DNA from: Gerris lacustris
Lineage: Eukaryota; Arthropoda; Insecta; Hemiptera; Gerridae
Assembly: GCA_951217055.1 (NCBI GenBank)
Contig: OX578276.1
Coordinates: 69,138,144 to 69,202,143, forward strand
Length of the DNA: 64,000 bases
Direction of reading: 5' to 3'
Position 1 is the first letter of the stretch. Each line of letters starts with the position of its first letter. Position numbers and translations under genes: made by a program. The notes under the pieces were generated by a model. That model saw nothing but the letters and a program-made list of their open reading frames with translations. It did no database searches and was not told the DNA's origin. Positions 1 to 12,538 of this stretch are shown one piece after another.

Positions 1-1620
1 AATTTGATTCTGCCACTAAACTGTTGGCAAATATCAAATAAAACACACTGACGGCCCTTTATACTTCAATAAAAACAATTAGTTATTTTGGAACAATTTT
101 CCACCCTCTACGCTTCATCAATAATTAGAGCTCGCACTTTATATATACCTCATCTTGTATTTTTAAAGTTATATGCGAAATAATCTAGATATATTTCCCC
201 CCTTACAATGGCATTTGAACTAATAATTATTATGTTCTCATTTAAGTTCATAATTATTGTTTGCACGAACTATTACTCAGAGATTCTCTTATTTTTTACG
301 TTTATTTATTTTATTATTATTACAGCCTTTAATTTATAATGCATATTTTGATTATGTCAGTTAGGATTAAATTATAATACTTGTTATTTTGTATTTAATT
401 ATTTTAATATAATATAAACATATGTTACCTTAGTGTGCATTATCGATCATTAATAAGAGTATTATATAACATATTTTTTGATTCAATAAATATTTATGAT
501 TCTTTAGGAAGCACTTTTAGGGGTTTCAATTTAAAAATCAAAATGAATTATAAATAAAATTAAGACGTGGTATATTAAACTTAATCATTATAATGAAATT
601 AAGTTCTAAAATCAAATAGTATCATACAGTACCAATATATTTATTAATGAGTGTGATAATCATAATAAATTATAATAATTAATAAATTATCTTTATTTAT
701 TTAATAACTAATAAGCTCCTTTTTTTATACTTAAGTTAGCCTGGATCGCTTCTGAACTTATTAAATTTATTTTTTCTTTTTACTTCAATTTATTTATTAT
801 TGATAAAACTACAAGAGATCATACATACATTGTTAATACACTTTACATTTAACAATTTCAAAAATATACTTCAGATTTGTTTAGCTGGCCGCAAAAGCAA
901 AAACTTGAGCGCGACTCAAGTACCACCATTTATTATTTACTTCATTTATTTATGTGAATTTTAGTCAAAACAATGATCAGGTTTATCCTATCTATAAGCT
1001 TGCTGGTTAAAGGTTAATGAGTTGAGCTTATCTGATGGACAGCTTCCTTTAGTTGGCCTCTGCTCTATTAAAAGGCAAGTAGGCAAAGTGCTTGTATTGA
1101 TACAAGCAGTGTAGGGACGCCAGGATTAAGGTCATCGGTTCAGTCATTACAAATGCGGAAGATAAAGAGGTATATTTTACCATACATCCCCCCTCCCTAA
1201 TAAAAGCATTATCTTATAATAAAGTTGGGGCTCCCGGAAAAGTAATAAGAAAATAAAAATATTATTATTCGAGTCCCGAGACACCAATAAAGCAACAGTA
1301 ATATAAATAAAGTATAGTAGGAGGATCTCTTTGCTTCGCAACGGTATTGATTGGATAAAAGTTAAATAAAAATTTGTTTCTACAATTTTTAAAATTTTTA
1401 CACGATATAGAGAGCTAATATTAAAGAGGATTGTCTTGTGACCTTTTTAAATTTGTGGAAGGCTCCTCGAACTAATTGTAATGACCTTAGGATCAGTCAC
1501 TGAAAAGGAATAAAAAATTATTGAGAAATTTAATTCCAGATAAAATTTAAAAGTATTCCAACAAAAAGACCCCTTATTTAAGTTTTAACTTTCTAAGAGC
1601 AATATTTCTTGAGCACACAT
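1..1620. other. AT-rich DNA without recognisable gene
   Basis: I see no credible coding frame, RNA gene or structured repeat. The stretch is strongly AT-rich with stops in all frames, consistent with intron or intergenic DNA. Confidence 0.6.
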
Positions 1621-1643
1621 TAATAATAATAATAATAATAATA
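1621..1643. repeat. (TAA)n microsatellite
   Basis: A run of about seven TAA/AAT triplets in AT-rich DNA. No associated element boundary was seen. Confidence 0.85.
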
Positions 1644-1935
1644 GCCTTTATTAACTATGTAGATACATGTTATTAAAAAATTATAGACTATTCACTTAGT
1701 AAAAAGATCAATTAGCACATTATTCACATTTTTATTTAATTTCTCAATCTTTTTTTTTTTCAATTTTTTTTTACTCATAATTAGCTACTACTTTCTTAAA
1801 AAAGTTTTTTTTTTCTAATAAAAATATTTTTTTAAATTAACGAGAAAAAATAAAACAAAATAAATAAATAATTCTTGCTTTATTCTTCCTTTATTTTTAT
1901 TTTTACTTAGTGACTATTATTTTTCTGCAGCCCAT

Positions 1936-2545
1936 CTAAGGGCATAGGCCTCTCCCAAAATCTTTCTTTGCTGCCCGCAAACAATTATCAAGATCTTTAT
2001 AGAAAGTTTCTACATCTTCTTCAGCATATTGTGTTGTGGGTGCGTATACCTGGATAAAAGTCAAGTATTTCTCCTTTCCTATCTTAACTCGAAGACTGGA
2101 TACTCTGTCTGAAACTGGCATAAAACTCGACTATGTTCTGCGCCTCTTCTTCTTTAACTATAAACCCTACTCCTCTCTGGTCGCTTCTTTCGCCTTAGTG
2201 CATAAAAGTAGAGGCAGACTTCAATTTTATTACTCTCTCTCCTTTTCTTCTAACTTCCGCTAATCCCAGAATCTAAATACCCGAAGTCTGAAGTGCCTCT
2301 TCTAATTCTTCTAGTCTCCAAGAAGATGACGGGGTTCTTACATTTAAAGTACCGATATTCAATGTTTCTTTTTTCCTTTTGGATTTTCTATTCTCTCTAT
2401 TTGTTTTTGGGAGGTTTGGGTCATAATCTCCTTCACCGACCACGCTTACTAGGAGATTCGAGTTCGTACTAGTAATGATATCGTTTCTTCCTTTAAACTT
2501 TTGGCTCTTCGACTCTTGTTTATTGTTTCCATGTCCCACTTCGGG
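1936..2545 (-). pseudogene. RTE-like LINE endonuclease fragment (deletion derivative)
   Basis: Read on the minus strand, two frames carry endonuclease signatures of RTE-type non-LTR retrotransposons (the type widely annotated as craniofacial development protein 2-like). The first has LNIGTLNVRTPSSSWRLEEL near 2340, the start of the apurinic-like endonuclease domain. The second has YLTFIQVYAPTTQYAEEDVE near 2050, the middle of that domain. A frame break lies between them (about 2120-2280). Right after the second block the reading passes into a segment whose other frame resembles the end of RTE reverse transcriptase (GEAY followed by RW). The central reverse transcriptase is therefore missing and the copy may be an internally deleted derivative. 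The frames are broken and it cannot encode a working protein. Confidence 0.7.
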
Positions 2546-2599
2546 GACGAAAAAACGCTTTTAACCCTTTTTCCCGGAGGCACTTCTCTCAAAAGCTCC

Positions 2600-4685
2600 G
2601 AAGAAACGTGAAAATAATTATTCTTCAAAAAAACATATCGACAAATCTTGCCTTTGAGATATTTATGAAAATAAATCTGATTTTGCCGAAAACGGGGAGT
2701 AAACAATCACCACTTCCCAATAACACTAAACACTTTTAAATGAGTTTATCAAATATAAATCATATCAGTCTTACTAAGAATAAAAGAAAGTTTTGTACGA
2801 GTTTATCGTACAGATAATTTTTTTAATACCTCATAGTAGAAATTTAGACTCTAATTAAAGTTTCTTCTCTCTATTCTTCTGGTAATTCTGTTTTTTTTTT
2901 GTTTTTTTATCGTTAACAAAACCATTTATTTCTAAAGATAATTTTCTCTCTAAAAATAAAAAATATCCAAATACATTTACATTGGGGAAGCCTGGCTTGG
3001 TTGTCGCAGTAAAAGTTTAATTAACTTTTATTAAACAAAATAAGTAACTCTTGACATGGATTAAGAAACCGTCTCTCCAAAACAGTTTTTTTATAATGGA
3101 AAAAAATAATAAGAGGAAAACCAGGTAGATGGACAGAATCGTTAACCTGACTGATATTTTTCGTCTCTGTCTTTCTACCTGCTAATGCTATGTACCTTTC
3201 CTTTATGTTTTCTCTTGCCATAATGAACGCTTGCTGATTACAATTTGTTCGCTAATGAAGCTGCAACAAAATGCTTTTTAACATTAATCTTGGTAAAAAC
3301 ATAATATCATTTTTATTTTCTTGTTTTAACATTATTTTTAATACGCTCAAGATTAACAAAAAAAAATTGTTTTTTTGTAAATAAAAATTTTCATATTAAT
3401 AGCTAAATTTCCACGAGGAATTACCCTGGACGGCTAAACCTATCGTAACACTTTTATTATTTGATTATAGTTTAATTAATTGAATTTATTTAATTTAATG
3501 TCTGTAATATTTTTTAAGGATTACCGTCAACAAATATTCAAAGTAATATAACATATTAAGATATTTCACATTATTTTAGTTATATAAATACAATCTCGTT
3601 TTAAAAAAAAGTCACAACCTTATCCCAAACTTGTCAACTTCTATATATTCTAAAGACAGGGTCAATTTCAATACATTAATATCTAAATATATATACATAG
3701 ATCTACCAGCATATAAAAAAATCCTTTTTTTAATTTTTTTTTAAAACATTTATTTGTTTTTGTTTTCACTTTAACGTGTAACTAGAAAACACAAAACGTG
3801 TAAATCCATCGAAATTTTAAAATTGAATTTTCTTTCACTTTTAATAAATAAAATATTTGAATTTGCTAACCAAAATGGCTGCCAGTCATCAAGTCTATCA
3901 TTAACGCATTAACTTACAAACCAAGTCTGCAGCTATTAAAAATATTAAATAAATCAGTTGAAAGGTCTGGATGTAATATTTTGAAATTTCTACGTCACAA
4001 CATTGTGCTCAATTAATCACGGATAAACATTTTTTTTTTTAAAAAAAAGTTAATATTAACGCCTTCGTTGTAGATAATTATACACAAGATAACATATTAT
4101 AATATCCCCCAATACGAGTAGAATATTTGAAAATGAAATTCATATTCTGTATGAAATATTTTATTTATATGTAAGGGTTCTGTCAGTGAGTTGTGAATAA
4201 AAGCTATGTTGTATCCAAGATATCTAAGATGAATGGAATATCCGAGCTGATATTCTAACCAACATGGAAGGGAAATAATAGCATTTAGAGATCCGCCCAT
4301 TCTACAACTAGAAAGATGTATAACAAAAAAGAAAGAAAAAGAAATAGAATAGGTCATAGATTGACTCGAATCACAATCCCAACATGCTCGTATATCAATA
4401 TGACAGTAAATTAAATTATGAACTTGCATTGACATATTTATTGTACGGATATAAAATAATAGCTGAGAAATAATTTTACTAAAGAAATACAATGAAAAAT
4501 GGATTCAAGTAAAATTTATCAATTCAGTTCAGTTTTTCTCTCTGCATTTAGGCTTTGCTTTTCCAGCATTAAAGCTACTATCTCAAAATCTAGAATTTTA
4601 TTTAAATAGTTTACATTATACACCATTTTCAGAACTAAATTGAAATAAAAACGGTGCGAGACAACTCAGACAAACTTTCTCATAT
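2600..4685. other. AT-rich DNA without recognisable gene
   Basis: Low-complexity AT-rich DNA with short T and A runs. The largest frame here is a 131-residue minus-strand frame (4097-4492), rich in Ile, Phe, Tyr and Ser and without family resemblance, so I do not call it a gene. Confidence 0.5.
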
Positions 4686-4689
4686 GAGC

Positions 4690-4850
4690 TCATAATTACT
4701 TAGCACAGTGTTTTCCAATTATTAGTTTTCGTAAGTACATTTAATTATGAACATGTCATCGAAATTTAACATATAAATAACTTCTCGTCGGGGAATCGAA
4801 CCGGCATCTCTCCGCCCGCGCTTTTAGCTATTTTCTTAGGAACTAGTTTT
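4690..4850 (-). repeat. tRNA-derived SINE candidate
   Basis: On the minus strand a clear RNA polymerase III B-box (GGTTCGATTCCCCG, about 4786-4799) follows a GC-rich segment resembling a tRNA D-to-anticodon region, with a degenerate A-box. Downstream is a tail that is not tRNA-like (to about 4690). This head-plus-tail arrangement is typical of SINEs. The T-stem does not pair well enough for a functional tRNA. No target duplication was identified. Confidence 0.4.
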
Positions 4851-4859
4851 TTCCTAGAA

Positions 4860-5200
4860 AAATATCGTTATAATTCATATTTAAATGGACTACATTTTAG
4901 AATTATTTATTCAAAATCGTCGAAATTGTTTTCGAGAAATACTTATTTTTTCACGTTTTTTTCAGAGTTTTGTGGGGTAGCGCCCCCAAATTGGGAGCTA
5001 AAATTCATTTTTCGATTTCTCCTCAGGGTATTATTTTTCTGAACATGTATGCTGAATTTCGTCAAAATCGTTAAAGTAGTTTAGGGTCCAGGCGTCTGCA
5101 CAGATAGACGTCAGACAGACATTGTTTAAAAACCACTTTTTGGGCTCATCGAATTTTCGCGCCATTACAATACTTTCTCTTTATATGAGAAAGTAAAAAT
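4860..5200 (+). repeat. Dispersed repeat family A, copy 1
   Basis: Contains the phrases TTTAAATGGACTACATTTTA, a conserved block around GGCGTCTGCACAGATAGACG, and a terminal hairpin (ACTTTCTC then GAGAAAGT) followed by AAAA. Related ends occur near 5527, 35385, 37510 and 43306. No open frame. The fixed 3' hairpin and A-rich tail suggest a retroposed or non-autonomous element, but the class is unknown. Confidence 0.6.
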
Positions 5201-5339
5201 TAGTTTGATAAATTCTACAACACTTTCTCATATACATATACGTATTAAGACTGAATTTAATCCCAATAATATTTAATTTAGCAATTTATTTTTAAACACA
5301 TTTAAAAGTGACTAACTAACAGGTGATTAATTTTCATCA

Positions 5340-5527
5340 ATTCCGGATATTAGATTTTTCGTTCGAAAACAATATACATGGTCACATTAGTAGTTAAATG
5401 GACTAAATTAAACAATGTTTAATTAAAATCGTTGGAACCGTTTTCGAAAAATATTTTTTCGAATTTTTCGAAATTTTTTTAACAATACTTTCTCGTTATA
5501 TATCCTACGTATATGGGGAAGTAAAAA
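5340..5527 (+). repeat. Dispersed repeat family A, copy 2 (partial)
   Basis: Diverged copy of the preceding repeat: TTAAATGGACTAAATTAAAC, the ATCGTTGGAACCGTTTTCGA block, and the end CAATACTTTCTC followed by GGGGAAGTAAAA. It lacks the central GTCTGCACAGA block. Confidence 0.5.
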
Positions 5528-5823
5528 ACATCTAAATCTCATCAAGAAGTTTTGGCGAGATCAAATATTTTCTCTTTATATAAATTCTGCAAGCATGATA
5601 AAGTTAAAATTGTTAAAATATTATTGTAGGTGAATAAAAATTATACTTCTTTATCTGGAATTTCATTATCTGTTAATTGTATGTCCCGATCAACATATTA
5701 TTACGTTATTACAGGACGGACACTAAACTCATGTGATCATCAGTTTGAAATATTTCTCACATAACTGGAAATTAAAAGTTGTCAAAATTAAGACAGTAAA
5801 AGAGCTAGACGGAGGTGATAGAG

Positions 5824-5868
5824 GTGAAAGAGAGAGAGAGGTGAGAGAGAGGTGAGAGAGAGATGAGA
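5824..5868. repeat. GA-rich simple repeat
   Basis: Imperfect (GA)n interspersed with GGTGAGAG. Purine-rich low-complexity DNA. Confidence 0.75.
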
Positions 5869-6654
5869 TTTCTAATAGAGTGGTCTCTACCGGAATATTT
5901 ATGATAGTTATTTTAAACCTTGCGCCCATGTAATACTAACTAATTAGAAGCTTTTTTCTTCACTATACCCGTATGCAATGTTTAATAAAGAAACCATGTT
6001 AATACTTTATTTTAAAAATGGGTTTCAGGGATATCTTTTGTAGATCTAAAAAGTATGAAAGCAAAAAGATGATTCTGATCAGTTGTTTAAATTGGATATT
6101 AATACAAAATGTACTCATATTAAGTCTACTAATTATTCACTGTTTCATAAAAGTGGAAAGTTTTGGACAGGAGTTACGCTAGTGTTGCAAAACTATTAAC
6201 TTTTCACACTGTTGATAGCTTAAAATAAAAATATCAATAATTAATGGGGAAGTAAAATGAATTTGAATAGAACATTCCTTACATACAAAAACTTATAATA
6301 AACAAAATATTTTCATTATGGATTAACTTTTCTTTTAGCTAATTTTCGAAGAAAATTAATGGCTTCACCATTTTTGTAATGCGAGTTTTTGAAAATTTTC
6401 ACCATGGAAATCCGTTTCAGACTATTCTTAATCGATTCCTGAAATTTAACACTTTATTTCATGTATGTATGCGTCACTCCAGACTATATCTCACCCTAGG
6501 ATGCACGTAAAAAATCCTTACAAATTTTTAAATGTCAATAATATCAAAAGAATGGATGAGTTCGTTGGCAAGAATTTATGGAGTCTGTTTAGGGGTCAAA
6601 TTTTGACAATTTAGGGTCAAAAAAGTGCATTAAAACTTATTTATTCCACATTAC

Positions 6655-6860
6655 CTTCCTTCACCAGAATATGACAAAAGTGTACCTAACAGGAATTACT
6701 GTACTCTTAAAGCTTTCCAACGATATGCATCTTGAAGGGTATAAATACTATTTTGACTTTTGTACCAAGTACCCCTGTGTACCAATTGTTTTTTTCACCC
6801 ATCCAAATTCTACACCAAAATTTTCCTATATTGTCAAGCCAATAATACGCAGATTTCTTT
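6655..6860 (-). repeat. Fragment of Helitron internal repeat
   Basis: Matches the internal repeat unit of the Helitrons at 22.2 and 49.1 kb in inverted orientation: ATATGACAAAAGTGTACCTA, CTCTTAAAG followed by the CAACGATATGCAT block, and GTACCCCTGTGTACCA. Neither Helitron terminus is present. Confidence 0.6.
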
Positions 6861-7308
6861 GAATATTCATATATTCGCTCATTAAGTCATGGTGCATGAC
6901 CGGTAATTTTAAATATTGAATGTTGAATAAGACTTATTTCAGCAGCTATATATTTTTCTATTTCTTATATAAATATAAAATGCTGTTTGAAAGGTATTAA
7001 TAATTTTTAGGATGGTGTGCATGTTTGCGTTGTATGAAAAGATACAGGTTTGTATTCAATTCGAACCAGTTCTTTATAAAATTGGCTTGAAGTGAAAGGA
7101 GGTGGACTCAGGTGGGAGGCACCTAGTAATAACTCAGTGCTGCTAAATTCCCTTGCATATATTTTCACGATGAGCCCTACTAATTGCTCTCACATTGATC
7201 TATAAAAACCCCTTTATTTGAATTTTCTTTTAAATGCTCTAAGAATTCTAAATAAATTCAACCTATTTGTTTAATAAATGTTAAAGCAGTAAAACTCTAA
7301 AAGAGGAA

Positions 7309-7326
7309 TAATACACACACACACAT

Positions 7327-7421
<95 letters not shown>
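7309..7421. repeat. (CA)n(TA)n compound microsatellite
   Basis: A CA/TA run of about 30 bp passes directly into about 80 bp of perfect (TA)n. Confidence 0.95.
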
Positions 7422-7423
<2 letters not shown>

Positions 7424-7839
7424 ATTTGGATGTTGAATATGTTTTGTTTGTAACAATAAAAATATTTTTAAATTAAATACAATGAATTGGGTTTTCTACT
7501 TCAAATTACTAAATAGTAACTTGAATTAACAATGCCAGAATCAGTACAAAAAAGTTCGACGGAATTAAAAAATTGTGAGGCGAAAATAGAATCCCGAATA
7601 GATTAAATAAAGCATTTTTAATTAGATGTCATAAGGGTAAATTAAAACCTTTATTTATTACAACATTTATTTATTAATTCTTGCTATCTCTTACTACTCA
7701 AATTAACTAAAGCAAAAAGTATTCGGCCAATTAGTGAGGCACATAGATTCATCGAATCCAATTACGAATTGTATTGATGCTATGCTTTTTTAACCCAATA
7801 ATGTCTAATATATTTAACCGTTCTTTCCGTTTTATTAAT

Positions 7840-8300
7840 CTGTAAATATTGTTTTCAATTTTCACCTGTATTAAAGTATCAATTTAGGGAAATTTAAAGA
7901 GCGCAGACGGTGAAAATAAATCTGGTGCTGGTGCCATCAGCAAGCTACTTCCGACAAAATCATCCAAATTTCATAAAAATCAAATGAGTACTTTTGAAAA
8001 TGTCGGTATAAAATAATAAATGTATGTTTGTGCGCATGTTGAAGAGGAAAAAATGGGAGCAAATAGTTGATACATTTATGGGACAAACAAAGGGCTTATC
8101 ATGACATGCCATCCCAATTTCAAAAAATCGGACGAATACTTTTACCTATAGACAGACACAGAACATAAAATGTTCCCTGATGTCTGAAACAGATTTCTGT
8201 CTTGGCATTTTTGAAATTGGAGGCATAATAACTTTTCGTTCTTCAGAACGTTAACATAGCTTCCGTTACCTTCGGTTAGCTCGGAAGCGGTTAGCTGATA
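7840..8300 (+). repeat. Dispersed repeat family B, copy 1
   Basis: Same family as 27290-27770: shared blocks include TAAAGAGCGCAGACGGT, ATGTTTGTGCGCATGTTGAA, CTGAAACAGATTTCTGTCTT, and a terminal hairpin with GCTTCCG and CGGAAGC arms (about 8264-8293). No coding frame. The hairpin end recurs at 8399-8429, 27739-27769 and 52966-52992. Confidence 0.65.
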
Positions 8301-8432
8301 GCACCAGCACCAGATTAATTTGCACTCTTTAAATTTCGCTAAATTGATACTTTAATACAGGTGAAAAATAAAAACAATTTTTACAGATTAATTATTATTG
8401 CTTCCGTTACCTTCGGTTAGCTGGGAAGCAAT
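8294..8432 (-). repeat. Inverted partial copy of family B
   Basis: This stretch is the inverse of the family B start at 7850-7920 (GCACCAGCACCAGATT against AATCTGGTGCTGGTGC) and ends in another GCTTCCG/GGAAGC hairpin. Together with the copy before it, it forms an imperfect palindrome. Confidence 0.6.
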
Positions 8433-8658
8433 AATTATTATATTAGGATCAATAAATTATTTCTAGAAATGCAATGAAGTCAATTTATACAGGGTTATTA
8501 AGAATGATTTAACCGATGCCATAAAGCTATAATTTATTAAGGATAAGTCGTACTAACTTCTTAACAAATCACAAGATTTCATTTCAAGTATTATTTGATA
8601 ATACAAGTTTTATTTCCTCTCCTAAAAATGAATAATATAAACTGTCTTTCTACATAAA

Positions 8659-8876
8659 TTAAAAATATTTTTAGTGAAAGCAGCTTTCAGCCACCATAAG
8701 GAAAAAATAGAGTTACAAGAATTAAGTGAAATGCTTACTTCATGTAGGAAATCATCATGAGACTCACTTTTCACTTTTTTCCAATTTCATTCTAATGTAA
8801 CTGAACGTTTTCCTCATCTCATCACTGATGATGGTCTTATAAGGCTGAAAGCTGCTTTGACTAATAAAAATTTTGA
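8659..8876. repeat. Small MITE-like inverted repeat
   Basis: Arms 8659-8700 and 8837-8876 are inverted copies sharing AAAGCAGCTTTCAGCC and the flanking AAAAAT/ATTTTT, around a core of about 135 bp. No target duplication was resolved. Confidence 0.5.
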
Positions 8877-9376
8877 ATTTACGATGAGAGGTAGTTTATA
8901 TTATTCCTTTAGATGATCTCCGTATCGACGATCCCATATCTATCATAATATCCTACAAATGTTCAGCACGGACCAAATCAAGGCGATATGTGAATTTCAC
9001 CCACACATTACCACACATAAATCATATCTCGATCCACTAAGTTTATAATATAGCTGTTTATTATACGGTTGATGGTAATCGATCAGGTTAAAGGTCATCC
9101 AGGCTAGCCGGAATAGGGGAACAAACACATTTAATTCATTTATTATTAAACATATTTAAAAAGTGTTTAAAGATGTCTTCTCGTTTTCGATTTTCAGTAA
9201 AATTAGATTTATTTTTATCAATACCTCGGAAACTAAATTTTTCCTAACTTAATCATGTTAAATTCTCTTCTCGACACAGAACTTTATGTTCTTTAGTGGA
9301 GAGATAACCTTAGATGCGCTAATATATTAAATCACTTGTAAAATATGTAATTATGTAATGAATTGTTTGTATTATT

Positions 9377-9378
<2 letters not shown>

Positions 9379-9413
<35 letters not shown>
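9379..9413. repeat. Poly(A) tract of about 35 nt
   Basis: Uninterrupted A run after an AT-rich stretch. It may be a retroposon tail, but no retroposon body was recognised upstream. Confidence 0.85.
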
Positions 9414-9415
<2 letters not shown>

Positions 9416-10130
9416 CAATTAAACGTTAATGTATAAAAATAAGAGGGTTAATATTGTTAAAAAAAACACAACGCACTCTGTGGAAACAATAATATTACAC
9501 TAAAAATAATAACGCTATTGTATAAATAAGGATTGTACAGAACGTTTGGAATTTTTGTTGTGACCAAATTCTTTAATGTATAATTGCATTTAATGTACAT
9601 TGTACATTACATTCTGGTCAAATATGATAAGAGTAAAATGTTCCTTTAACATTGTCCATAGGTGAATTAGGATTGACCTACGGACTTTACGTAAGGTCTG
9701 CAGTCCTCTTCAATTAAATGTAAAACATCCTCTCATTCATCTTACTAATTAGGGTAATTATACAAATTATAACAGTCTCCCCGCTATAATGCATACGGTA
9801 ACGATAATAACACGCCTAAGACGTTGGTTCTTTAACAAAAACTCAATCATAGCTCAAAAAAATGACATATTAACTGATGGTGTTAGGGTACTCAAACTGA
9901 AGGGGAAAAAATGAAGAAGTTTTACTGAAATTTGGCAAACTGTAGCACATGCCGTTTTGGTATAATTACAGGCTGAAACAAAAATAAATTTTAATTTTTT
10001 TAATGAAATTAAATTTAGGCATATGTTTTGCCCCTTTAAGGCTAAAGTGAAATTTTTAGGGTAAAATGGTCGTAGCTTGGAAAATAACCAAAAAAAAAAT
10101 TATTGTTGCTAAACTATCGAGAATTTACCT

Positions 10131-11578
10131 ATCGCTAGTATACCTGCAAAACCTCGTAAGTCCGATTTTTGGGATTTTTTTTTTTATTTCATATTTCGAT
10201 AGATGTAGGTCGACTGCGTCTCCGTGTGAAATATTGTACGTTTTTGTCCACTACGACGCCGTGAAACAGCGATTGAAAAAGCTGGTAAGTCGAGAAGGTT
10301 ACAAGGAAGGTAGTAAATCCTCGTATGTCTGAAGAAGAAGCAGGCTACAGCTCAGTTCTGGTTTCAAAATAAGTTAAATGACTTATATTGACAAATTTGT
10401 ATTTAAAATTATTATATTATTAATTTTTTTAAGTTAAACTTGCGTTTTTATTAATTATAACAACTATTTATCACGAGTTTTAATGAGGTTTTGCATTTCA
10501 GGAGACTTACATGGTTTTATACGATGCATTGTTCTAAGGAAATTCAACTTGCGTGGTTTTGTACCATATGAATATAAACTTACGAGGTTTTAAATTACCT
10601 TACGTGTTTTTATCCTGGACTTACGTGGTTTTATTTACTAGACCGCACGTAGTAAAATAAACATACGAGGTTTTTGACAACTTACCATCTTACATAAATG
10701 TTTACTGTTTTGGTTTGTTTTTTTTTTTTTTTGCTTTTTTTAACCTTTACCAACTATTATTATTTACTTGACGATGCCGATTAAAATATGTCTTAACTTT
10801 TTATCAAAGGATAATCGCCCTGAGGGGAAAAACCTGTCATCATTGATTCCTTCTTGCTACTTCGATTGTATTATAATTTTTTTAAACAGTTAGAACTTTT
10901 TTTAATTTTACATAATCACCTAAAGTACAAAACACACATAAGGTTTATACTTTAAATTATAAATTTTTTATCGAACAATGATTATTTTGTGTTTTACAAT
11001 TCTTTAATTATTAATTGAATATTACTGGCATTTTTATCACATTCTCAGCATTTTTCTATTTCCATATGGAACATTAGGTAGATGTCCAATAAAATTATAT
11101 TTTTGTTTTGTTTTTAACTTTCATAATAATATTCACTTGCTGTTGGTTCTAAAAGTGGTATTGAATTAAACAATCAAACTACGAATTCTTTTCCGTTGTT
11201 TCACTTTAAAAGATGTTCATTATTAGTATTACATTTTATTTATTTATATTTTTCCTACTTTTTATGTTTTTTTTTTTTATTTCTATAAAGTAAATGCACA
11301 AAATAGGTAATTAAAAATATATTTATTTTTCTTTGTAAAACCTTGTAACTCGACAAAAGTTCTTGTCTAAATCCTCGTAAGTACAAAATCAGTCCACAAA
11401 ATCATAATTTAATTATAATTTTAATTATTAGTGTATATAATACCTCCAATGGTAGTAAAACATCATATATATGGGCAACGTGTCATAGAAGTAAAAGATT
11501 AAGCACTTATTCAGTTTTTTTGCTCTCCTGTAAAATTTTGGATTTGGTACATACGAGGTTTTGCAGGTATACTAGCGC
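10131..11578. mobile_element. TIR element with repeated terminal motif
   Basis: A terminal inverted repeat with the core CGCTAGTATACCTGCAAAAC at 10133-10158 recurs in inverse at 11553-11577, about 1.4 kb apart. The flanks read TA then T on the left and C then TA on the right, which would suit a TA target duplication with one mismatch. The interior has no long coding frame. It contains many degenerate copies of ACTTACGAGGTTTT, the same motif as the TIR, in both orientations. I read this as a non-autonomous DNA transposon; the superfamily is uncertain. Confidence 0.5.
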
Positions 11579-11600
11579 TATAGTATACATAGAGTTTGTT

Positions 11601-11795
<195 letters not shown>

Positions 11796-12065
11796 GAAAC
11801 AAAAGAGTAAAAGTTTACGTATAATCTTAATTCCTATCTTAAAAACTAAATTTAACATGACATCCATAAAAATGATTATACTGATTAATTCTGAACTATA
11901 ACGTTCTCAATGAGTAAAACTATTTCATGACGTCAGTAAGTATAATAAAGAAAAAATTTATTTACTTATAGTAATACTAAGCAAATGAGTTCAGGTTAAA
12001 TGCAAAATATCTGTCAAAGAGAAAATTCAGGAAATAAGGAGACAAAACAACATGGAAACGTAATA

Positions 12066-12197
12066 GTACATTACGCGTCGAGTGCGGAAAGTAGCATTTT
12101 GCATGCGAGTGTGGAGTTTGCACCTGAGCGATAGCGAGGGTGGTAAAACCACACGAGCAATGCAAAATGCCGTTTTCGCACGAGTTGCGTACCGTAC
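12066..12197. repeat. CpG-rich imperfect palindrome
   Basis: The outer arms GTACATTACGCGTCGAGTGC and the inverse of GCACGAGTTGCGTACCGTAC pair imperfectly. The inner arms GCATTTTGCATGCGAGTGTGG and CCACACGAGCAATGCAAAATG also pair. The CpG density stands out against the AT-rich surroundings. Probably a fold-back element. Confidence 0.6.
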
Positions 12198-12480
12198 TTT
12201 ATCTACGATTGTTAGATTTAAATAATAAATACAGAAAAAAATAAACTTGCTGTATGTAAGTTCGTATCTCTCTCTTGATAAAGATGGCATTAATTCATTA
12301 GTTGCATTTTTTGACGAATTAATTATTTCTGGAGGAGTATTATAATTCTCCACATTTTCGACAAAGTCACTTGATTTACTCATTGTTTTTCACTAAAAAC
12401 TCGATATAAACAGTTACTTTAATAAAAGAACAGCAAAATAGTTTTGTTAAATGTAAACAAACTCGCTAATCGTGCGTAAA

Positions 12481-12538
12481 GCTGAAGAATTCCTCTTCTT
12501 TACCGCGCTAGCGTGGTAAAGAAGAGGAATTATTCAGA
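12481..12538. repeat. Perfect hairpin, 17-bp arms
   Basis: AATTCCTCTTCTTTACC (12488-12504) and GGTAAAGAAGAGGAATT (12515-12531) are exact inverse complements around a 10-nt CpG-rich loop. A related TTTACC/GGTAAA palindrome lies at 42211-42328. Confidence 0.85.

Noticed and set aside
4097..4492. 131-codon minus-strand frame
   Set aside because: Rich in Ile, Phe, Tyr and Ser as expected of AT-rich random sequence; no motif, no splice or promoter support.
4786..4799. A functional tRNA gene at the B-box near 4790
   Set aside because: The T-stem and acceptor stem do not pair and no D-arm is found; a SINE head is more likely.
12027..12383. 118-codon minus-strand frame
   Set aside because: It crosses a CpG-rich palindrome and carries no recognisable domain.
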